Below the pieces are notes generated by a model. The model was not told the DNA's origin, ran no database searches, and saw only the letters and a program-made list of their open reading frames with translations. 11,147 nucleotides of DNA from Candidatus Omnitrophota bacterium. Lineage in GTDB: Bacteria > Omnitrophota > 4484-213. Positions 6,699 to 11,147 of the stretch are shown here, piece by piece. The DNA is taken from contig DAOWKH010000094.1 in the NCBI GenBank assembly GCA_030639955.1, positions 1 to 11,147 of the forward strand, in the 5' to 3' direction. Numbering within the stretch: position 1 is the first letter of the stretch; each line of letters starts with the position of its first letter. A program made the position numbers and the translations under genes.

Positions 6699-6821
6699 CC
6701 CCAATGCCCAAACCCCAATGCCCAACCAAGCCCTAAACCCCAAATCCCAATTATTCTTTCTTCTGTTTGGGATTTTAAGCATTGGGATTTGATTGGTCAT
6801 TGGTCATTGGGACTTGGGATT
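6699..6821. repeat. C-tract/G-tract inverted repeat between tsaE and tsaB
   Basis: On the plus strand CCCAA/CCCAATG words fill 6699-6750 and TTGGG/CATTGGG words fill 6766-6821, giving an imperfect inverted repeat around the centre TTATTCTTTCTTCTG. AAATCCCAA (6742-6750) pairs exactly with TTGGGATTT (6767-6775). The right arm codes for the last 15 residues of TsaE; the left arm forms the leader of tsaB. On the minus strand the left arm has seven G-tracts of 3-4 with loops of 3-7 nt. Confidence 0.8.
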
Positions 6822-7242
6822 TAATTATTATTTTTCTTTCATTTGGACCTATGTATTCCATCTCTATCTTAATATACCGCTCTAAATATTCTTCTATCTT
6901 TTCTGCCCATTCAATAAGCACAACCCCTTTATTGTCCAACAAATCCGGATAGCCAACCTCAGTTAATTCCCTGAAACCATTTAAGCGATAAAGGTCAAAG
7001 TGATAGACAGGAAATCTCCCCTGATATTGTTTTAAAATAACAAAAGAGGGACTATTTACATAAATATCTTTGGAGACACCCAATCCCGAGGTTATTCCTT
7101 GAATTATAGTCGTCTTGCCGCTCCCCAATTCTCCAAATAGAGCAACCATATCTCCCTTTTTTAGTGAACTCCCGAGCTTCTTTCCTAATTCTTGGGTCTC
7201 TTCGGCAGAATGGGTAATTGTCTTAAAAATGCTGATAGCCAT
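6775..7242 (-). CDS. tsaE: tRNA t6A biosynthesis ATPase TsaE
   Basis: 155 residues. TsaE is the P-loop ATPase that binds the TsaB-TsaD complex and drives its catalytic cycle. Visible: Walker A G-E-L-G-S-G-K-T-T (37-45), N-S-P-S-F (63-67), H-F-D-L-Y-R-L (81-87) and L-I-E-W-A-E (109-114), in family order. ATG 7242 lies inside the end of thiL (20-nt overlap in another frame), so translation is probably coupled. The natural protein seems to end near IIIK141; the remaining residues (SQVPMTNDQ and so on) are a direct translation of the CCCAATGACCAAT repeat that follows, so the original stop was probably replaced by repeat sequence. Confidence 0.93.
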   Translation of the reverse strand: MAISIFKTITHSAEETQELGKKLGSSLKKGDMVALFGELGSGKTTIIQGITSGLGVSKDIYVNSPSFVILKQYQGRFPVYHFDLYRLNGFRELTEVGYPDLLDNKGVVLIEWAEKIEEYLERYIKIEMEYIGPNERKIIIKSQVPMTNDQSNPNA

Positions 7243-8185
7243 CTATGTTCAGTTTTGTTCCATCAGAGGATTCTATACTATTATTTTTGGCGGTAATTTC
7301 ACCAACAATGCGGGCTAATTTCTGGGCGGCTATTTTCTGCCCTGTTCTTTTGCTTGCGGTAAACAGCAACTCAAAATCCTCTCCGCCGTATAATGCCTGT
7401 TTTAAAGCTCCTTTTTTATGTTTAATCAGTGGAGAAATAGGAACTTCTTTTAGATAGAGCCGTGCCCCCTTCCTGCTGTCTTTTATAATATGATATAAAT
7501 CTAAAATTAAACCATCGGAGATGTCAATCATTGAATGGAGCTTAAAATTATTTACCAAATATTGAGCTTCTTTTAGGCGCGGGGTAAAATTCAAATTTTT
7601 CTCTGAAATAGAGCCGCCCAAATTCCCGGTTACTAATATGGCATCTTCCTTTCTTGCTCCTGAACGCAGAATTAGGTCTTTTTTCTTCACTTTTCCTAAA
7701 AGGCAAATATTGATAATAAGTTTCCCACTTTTTATTGTATCTCCGCCGACAACATTAATCTTAAATTGTCGGGCAAGCGTTTTAATTCCTGAATATAATT
7801 GATTAACAGATTTCAATTCTAAATTTGGCGGCAACCCAACAGAGATCAGGCAATATTGAGGAACTCCACCCATTGCCGCAATATCGCTGATATTACAAGC
7901 CAAAGATTTCCAGCCAATATTAAAGAATCTTGAACGAGGCGAAACCTCGCTCATCTTCTTCACCTCGCAGGTGAAAGAAGTTTCATACACCTGCGAGGTG
8001 TCAGGAGGTTTCGGAAAATGCACTCCTTCCAAAAGCATATCGGTAGTAAATAATAGATATTCTTTGTTTGAATATTTCAGAACTGCTGTATCATCACCGA
8101 TTCCTTTGATTACAGTTCTATCTGTCTTTGTCTGTCGGGCAATTTTATCAATCAGCCCAAACTCTCCAATTTGTTCTATTTTCAT
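7223..8185 (-). CDS. thiL: Thiamine-monophosphate kinase
   Basis: 320 residues from ATG 8185; an in-frame GTG at 8194 overlapping the upstream stop is an alternative adding three residues. ThiL phosphorylates thiamine phosphate to thiamine diphosphate, the cofactor also used by IlvB. Visible: I-G-E-F-G-L-I (6-12), G-I-G-D-D (28-32), T-T-D-M-L-L-E-G-V-H-F (47-57), C-N-I-S-D-I-A-A-M-G-G (97-107), VGGDT, MIDISDGL, YGGEDFELLFT and the terminal GYQHF. Between VHF and GWKSL there are about 24 more residues than in E. coli ThiL as I recall it; this stretch (about 58-85) is encoded by nested inverted repeats and looks like an in-frame insertion between the acidic metal/ATP motifs. It starts 1 nt after the M50 gene stop, and its end overlaps tsaE. 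Confidence 0.93.
   Translation of the reverse strand: MKIEQIGEFGLIDKIARQTKTDRTVIKGIGDDTAVLKYSNKEYLLFTTDMLLEGVHFPKPPDTSQVYETSFTCEVKKMSEVSPRSRFFNIGWKSLACNISDIAAMGGVPQYCLISVGLPPNLELKSVNQLYSGIKTLARQFKINVVGGDTIKSGKLIINICLLGKVKKKDLILRSGARKEDAILVTGNLGGSISEKNLNFTPRLKEAQYLVNNFKLHSMIDISDGLILDLYHIIKDSRKGARLYLKEVPISPLIKHKKGALKQALYGGEDFELLFTASKRTGQKIAAQKLARIVGEITAKNNSIESSDGTKLNIDGYQHF
7932..8013. repeat. Nested palindromic cluster inside thiL
   Basis: Three layers are visible. GAACGAGG-CGAAA-CCTCGCTC (7932-7952) is a near-perfect palindrome directly flanked by ATCTT on both sides (7927-7931 and 7953-7957). CACCTCGCAGGTG (7961-7973) and CACCTGCGAGGTG (7988-8000) are exact 13-nt inverted repeats 14 nt apart. 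CGAAACCTC (7940-7948) and GAGGTTTCG (8005-8013) form an outer 9-nt inverted pair enclosing the second. The frame of thiL stays open throughout. Confidence 0.85.
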
Positions 8186-8186
8186 C

Positions 8187-8789
8187 TTACACACTCACTC
8201 CCAACATCCGACACAATCCTATTATTATCGGAAAAATTACCCTGATCAACCCCATAAATATCAGCCCCATCAGGATAAGAAACCCGTAAGGTTCCAGACG
8301 GGCATAGGAGTAAGCAAGCTCGCGCGGCAGCAGACCCATCAAAACCCTTGAGCCGTCTAAAGGAGGAATAGGGATTAAATTAAATACACCTAAAATCATA
8401 TTGACAAAAATACCTATTTGAAAAAGCGGACTCAAAAGCCCTAAAAAGGGAATCTTTAATAATATAGAAAGGATAATCGCAGAAAGAAAATTGCTTCCCG
8501 GACCGGCTAATCCCACCCAAATCATATCCTGCTTGGGATTTCTCAGATTATTAAAATTTACCGGCACTGGCTTGGCGGCAGCGAAAGCAAATGTCCCGCG
8601 AGTAATCCAGAGTAAAAATAAGGGAAGAAAGATGCTCATCATCGGGTCTATGTGCGCCAACGGATTCAGAGTCAGCCGACCGGCATATTTTGCCGTGGGG
8701 TCGCCTAATTTATAAGCCACCCAGCCATGGGCATATTCATGAATAGAAGCAAAAATGGCTAAGACAATTACAAATAAAAGAATATTCAT
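8187..8789 (-). CDS. M50 (S2P-like) membrane zinc metalloprotease
   Basis: 200 residues, almost entirely hydrophobic helices. The zinc motif is H17-E-Y-A-H21 in the first membrane segment, and the second ligand region is N-L-I-P-I-P-P-L-D145-G, as in site-2 protease-like M50 peptidases. Between them are A-H-I-D-P (45-49) and K-P-V-P-V-N (73-78), typical of the short, PDZ-less bacterial subgroup (YwhC/FtsH-linked type). Such enzymes cut substrates within the inner membrane; the substrate is unknown. The start overlaps the CPBP gene stop (ATGA) and has the clearest ribosome-binding site in the window. thiL begins right after its stop. Confidence 0.92.
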   Translation of the reverse strand: MNILLFVIVLAIFASIHEYAHGWVAYKLGDPTAKYAGRLTLNPLAHIDPMMSIFLPLFLLWITRGTFAFAAAKPVPVNFNNLRNPKQDMIWVGLAGPGSNFLSAIILSILLKIPFLGLLSPLFQIGIFVNMILGVFNLIPIPPLDGSRVLMGLLPRELAYSYARLEPYGFLILMGLIFMGLIRVIFPIIIGLCRMLGVSV

Positions 8790-9772
8790 TTGATTACTCC
8801 TTTGAACAGAAATATCCCCATAATCATCAGAGAATTATGTAAGATATGAATCGTTATGGGAGGAATTAGCGAATCGCTCTTTTCATAAACATAAGCTAAA
8901 ACTGCTCCTAAAAAGAATATAGGCAGGAAGGCAAAGAAATTTTGATGCAAAGCGGCAAAGAAAGTTGCCGTAATTATAATAGAAAAAAATACTCCTGCTT
9001 TCTTCTTGATTGCCGGGTAAGCAAATCCCCGAAAAAAGATTTCCTCCACGATTGGCCCGATAACCCCTCCAAACAGAAATAGAAAGATTAAAAAAAAGAT
9101 ATTTTTTTCATCAAGAATAATATCTACTAAAGGATGCAGTGGCGGTTGATAATTTAATCGCTGAGCTAAGCCACTCAGAAAGACAATTAGCAAAACCAGG
9201 ATAGGAATAATAGTGATATAGGTTGTTATCCCCAATTTTATTTTCTTAAAAAAATCTTTAAAATTTATTCCTAAAGAGGCAATCTTCTGTTTATATTTTT
9301 TAAGCACAAAATAAGAAATAAAAAATAAAGCCAGAAAATCAACGATACAGGCACTAATAATTGGCTTTAGATTAGAATGAAGATTGACTAAAAACAAGCG
9401 AAAAAGAAGATATAAAAAAATATGGATAAAATAACCAAAAAAGAGAAGCAATATTATTACCCTCGCAATATCCCCTATTTTCCAGTTAATGTTAGTGGGC
9501 ATTTCTGAAAATTTATTTATTGTTTCTTTTCCTTGTAGTTTCAAATAACAAAATCTTATTAATAAAACTATACCGCTAATTAAAATCAATGTAAAAAAGA
9601 GAGTGATGATTGATACTTTGCTTAATTCCTCTGCTTTTATCTTTTCAGTCAGGGAGCTTGACTGATGGGCAGGTGTCTGTTTAGTACTAGGCTGAATAGC
9701 AAGATTAAAAAGGACAATAAAAGCCAGCATTAAAAGATAGATTCTTTCTTGGCGAATGAGTTTTTTTAACAT
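8786..9772 (-). CDS. CPBP-family intramembrane metalloprotease (CAAX protease/Abi)
   Basis: 328 residues with about eight hydrophobic segments spread from residue 11 to the C-terminus. The three family motifs are in order in the C-terminal third: E243-E244-I-F-F-R248-G, the His at 276 in F-F-A-A-L-H-Q-N, and H309-I-L-H-N313. These correspond to the glutamate, histidine and asparagine catalytic/metal residues of Rce1/CPBP proteases (Pfam CPBP). The N-terminal about 100 residues are less conserved, with one membrane segment, a Ser/Lys-rich loop and another membrane segment. Bacterial members serve in peptide maturation, bacteriocin immunity or unknown roles; the sequence does not decide. ATG 9772 overlaps the DUF72 gene by 7 nt, and the stop overlaps the M50 start by 4 nt, so the two membrane proteases are probably co-translated. 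Confidence 0.9.
   Translation of the reverse strand: MLKKLIRQERIYLLMLAFIVLFNLAIQPSTKQTPAHQSSSLTEKIKAEELSKVSIITLFFTLILISGIVLLIRFCYLKLQGKETINKFSEMPTNINWKIGDIARVIILLLFFGYFIHIFLYLLFRLFLVNLHSNLKPIISACIVDFLALFFISYFVLKKYKQKIASLGINFKDFFKKIKLGITTYITIIPILVLLIVFLSGLAQRLNYQPPLHPLVDIILDEKNIFFLIFLFLFGGVIGPIVEEIFFRGFAYPAIKKKAGVFFSIIITATFFAALHQNFFAFLPIFFLGAVLAYVYEKSDSLIPPITIHILHNSLMIMGIFLFKGVIK
8797..8802 (-). promoter_or_regulatory. Ribosome-binding site of the M50 peptidase gene
   Basis: AAGGAG on the minus strand, 7 nt before ATG 8789. It is the only strong Shine-Dalgarno match at a gene start here, and it fixes this start although the gene already overlaps its upstream neighbour. Confidence 0.75.
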
Positions 9773-10497
9773 ATTAGCAACTCTTTTATCCTTTTCGCAT
9801 TCTCCACAGCATAGGCCTGGTAATCATTGTTGAAATAAATATACACATCCAAATCCTTTTGCAAAAAATCTTTTATGTAATCTACCCATTTTCTTAACTC
9901 TTTGTCAGAATAAGAAATAGTCCTGGCTGCTCCGTGCATGCGAATATATACAAAATCAGCAGTTGTTTCTAAGCAAACCGGAAAACCTTGCATGCTAATA
10001 ATACAATAAGCAATATTAAATCTACTTAAGAGCTTAAAGGTTTCCTTATCCAACCAGGAAGAATTTCTAAACTCTATTGTTTGTCTTAGATTTTTAGCTG
10101 TAAGCCTATCGGGAAGATTGGTCAAAAATGACTTTAGTAGATTAATATCTTTTTTCAATGAAGGCGGTAGTTGATAAAGGATTGGACCTAACTTTTCTTT
10201 TAAAGAAACAGCTCGGTTTAAAAAAATATCTAAAGAACCCTCTATATTTACTAATTTCCTATAGTGGGTAATTGTCCGACTTGCCTTTACACTAAAAATA
10301 AAATCGCCCGGTGTTTTTTTGTACCAATTTTCAAAGCTTTGGATTGTGGGTAAGCGATAAAAACTATTATTTAATTCTACGGTAGAAAAATAGCGGGAAA
10401 AGTAAGGCAGAAGCTCGCTCTTTAAAATCTCAGCAGGATAAAAACGCTCTACCCAGTGCTCGTAATACCAGCCGGAAGTGCCTACAAAACATGGCAT
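9766..10497 (-). CDS. DUF72 (YecE-like) family protein
   Basis: 243 residues, typical for the family. The N-terminus F-V-G-T-S-G-W-Y-Y (4-12), V-E-L-N-N-S-F-Y-R-L-P (40-50), F-S-V-K-A-S-R (68-74), L-Y-Q-L-P-P (108-113), YIRMHGAAR and Y-I-Y-F-N-N-D near the end are the conserved blocks of this TIM-barrel-like family. It is often linked to metal-dependent hydrolase folds, but no biochemical role is firmly known, so I leave it unassigned. It is the first complete gene of the run and is separated from the aminotransferase by 109 nt that hold an 80-bp imperfect palindrome. No Shine-Dalgarno site or convincing promoter is visible before ATG 10497. Confidence 0.92.
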   Translation of the reverse strand: MPCFVGTSGWYYEHWVERFYPAEILKSELLPYFSRYFSTVELNNSFYRLPTIQSFENWYKKTPGDFIFSVKASRTITHYRKLVNIEGSLDIFLNRAVSLKEKLGPILYQLPPSLKKDINLLKSFLTNLPDRLTAKNLRQTIEFRNSSWLDKETFKLLSRFNIAYCIISMQGFPVCLETTADFVYIRMHGAARTISYSDKELRKWVDYIKDFLQKDLDVYIYFNNDYQAYAVENAKRIKELLIC

Positions 10498-10511
10498 AGC
10501 ATTCGCTCTGC

Positions 10512-10591
10512 CTGATTACAGCGATTAAATCAAGATTACACTGATAACTTCTCAGTAATCTCTGTAATCAGAGTTTAATCTGTGTAATCAG
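10512..10591. repeat. 80-bp imperfect palindrome of phased GATTA words
   Basis: The two 40-bp halves (10512-10551 and 10552-10591) match as inverted repeats at 29 of 40 positions by my hand alignment; both ends read CTGATTACA. Each half holds four GATTA-like words with spacings of 9, 11 and 9 bp, that is, about one helical turn, placed symmetrically around the centre. It fills most of the gap between the aminotransferase and DUF72 genes. No terminator T-run or flanking duplication is visible. Confidence 0.82.
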
Positions 10592-10606
10592 ACATCCTTT
10601 AGGATA

Positions 10607-11147
10607 TCATCCCTCAATCTCTAATATTTTCTTAATCCTCTCTAAAGCGAGCTTTAATCTTTCTTCTCTTTCTACCAGAGCAAAACGGATAAACCCTTCT
10701 CCGTATTCGCCAAAGCCGGTTCCCGGAGCAACCGCTACCCCTCCCTCTTCTAACAACAATTGCGTAAATTCCATTGAGGTCAATGCCGAATACTTCAAAG
10801 GAATGCGCGCCCAGATGTAAAAGGTCGCCTTTGGCTTCTCTACTTTCCAACCTATTTTTTTTAATCCTTCGGTGAAGAAATCTCTTCTTTTTTTATAAAT
10901 CTCTACTGTCTTCCGGACACAATCCTGCGGCCCTGACAAGACCTTTATAGCCGCGGATTGAATTGCCCGAAATAGGCCAAAATCAATATAACTCTTTGTC
11001 TTTTTTAAACCGGCTAAAATCTCCGCATTCCCCACACAGAAACCAATTCGCCAACCCGGCATACTGTAAGATTTTGAAAGGGTATGGAACTCCACGCAAA
11101 AATCTTTTGCCCCTTTCACTTGCAGAATGGAAGGCGCTCTGTATCCC
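10607..11147 (-). CDS. Class I/II PLP aminotransferase, C-terminal part (DapL/AlaC-like)
   Basis: About 180 codons of the C-terminal part of a fold-type I aminotransferase; the gene continues past the right edge, so the start is not in view. The in-frame GTG at 11119 is internal, because G-Y-R-A-P-S-I-L-Q-V-K-G-A-K-D precedes and spans it as in family members. The PLP-binding lysine lies in T-L-S-K-S-Y-S-M-P-G-W-R-I-G-F, and the substrate-carboxylate arginine is probably in G-F-I-R-F-A-L near the C-terminus, after A-P-G-T-G-F-G-E-Y-G-E-G. The wording of these motifs resembles LL-diaminopimelate aminotransferase and AlaC-type alanine/glutamate aminotransferases. The deciding N-terminal residues are outside the window, so I do not choose between them. 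DUF72 follows after a repeat-filled gap. Confidence 0.85.
   Translation of the reverse strand, partial: GYRAPSILQVKGAKDFCVEFHTLSKSYSMPGWRIGFCVGNAEILAGLKKTKSYIDFGLFRAIQSAAIKVLSGPQDCVRKTVEIYKKRRDFFTEGLKKIGWKVEKPKATFYIWARIPLKYSALTSMEFTQLLLEEGGVAVAPGTGFGEYGEGFIRFALVEREERLKLALERIKKILEIEG

Noticed and set aside
6683..6718. Upstream ATG for tsaB adding MGFGHWGLLNLT
   Set aside because: It is encoded by the CCCAATG repeat and does not resemble any TsaB N-terminus.
10498..10560. Promoter for the DUF72 gene within the GATTA palindrome
   Set aside because: TTGATT- and TAATCA-like words occur, but no -35/-10 pair has suitable spacing; the repeat structure explains the words.

Overview
This 11.1 kb window is a dense bacterial gene run. 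Every gene I can support reads on the minus strand, so transcription goes from the right edge to the left edge. Base composition is moderately AT-rich, the standard code applies, and most junctions are ATGA-type overlaps or gaps of a few bases. Only one start (the M50 peptidase) has a clear Shine-Dalgarno site. The gene mix (FusA2-type EF-G, TadE/TadG-like pseudopilins, a short M50 peptidase next to thiL-tsaE-tsaB, a DapL/AlaC-like aminotransferase) and the many small palindromic repeats resemble genomes of uncultivated lineages such as Omnitrophota. That placement is a low-confidence inference from style, not from a marker gene.

In order of transcription: the 3' half of a class I aminotransferase (10607-11147, cut by the window edge); an 80-bp imperfect palindrome built from phased GATTA words; a DUF72/YecE gene; a CPBP-type intramembrane protease; an M50 (S2P-like) zinc protease; thiL (thiamine-monophosphate kinase); tsaE; a G-tract/C-tract inverted repeat; tsaB; alr (alanine racemase); a compact nested palindrome; a consensus-like promoter; ilvB and ilvN (acetolactate synthase); an EF-G2-like GTPase (fusA2); a 40-bp perfect palindrome; then a TadE-like and a partial TadG-like pseudopilin gene.

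Functionally the run combines cofactor and tRNA-modification housekeeping (ThiL; TsaB and TsaE of the t6A pathway), cell-wall precursor supply (Alr), branched-chain amino acid synthesis (IlvBN), a translation-type GTPase, two membrane proteases and the start of a Tad/Flp pilus-type locus. Apart from IlvB-IlvN and TsaB-TsaE the genes are not one pathway; the packing suggests shared transcription.

The most unusual content is a set of small palindromic elements. Two sit inside coding sequence without breaking the frame (tsaB, thiL) and share a GAG(T/C)GAGG-CGAAA-CCTC core. One supplies the stop codon and an 18-residue tail to alr, folds on paper as a three-way junction with no unpaired junction bases, and is flanked by a 6-bp direct repeat; conceptual removal would join alr in frame to ilvB. 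Another supplies the last 15 residues of tsaE and puts seven G-tracts in the leader of tsaB. Together they look like a Rickettsia-palindromic-element-like process shaping gene ends and protein loops. I cannot test copy number across the genome from this window.
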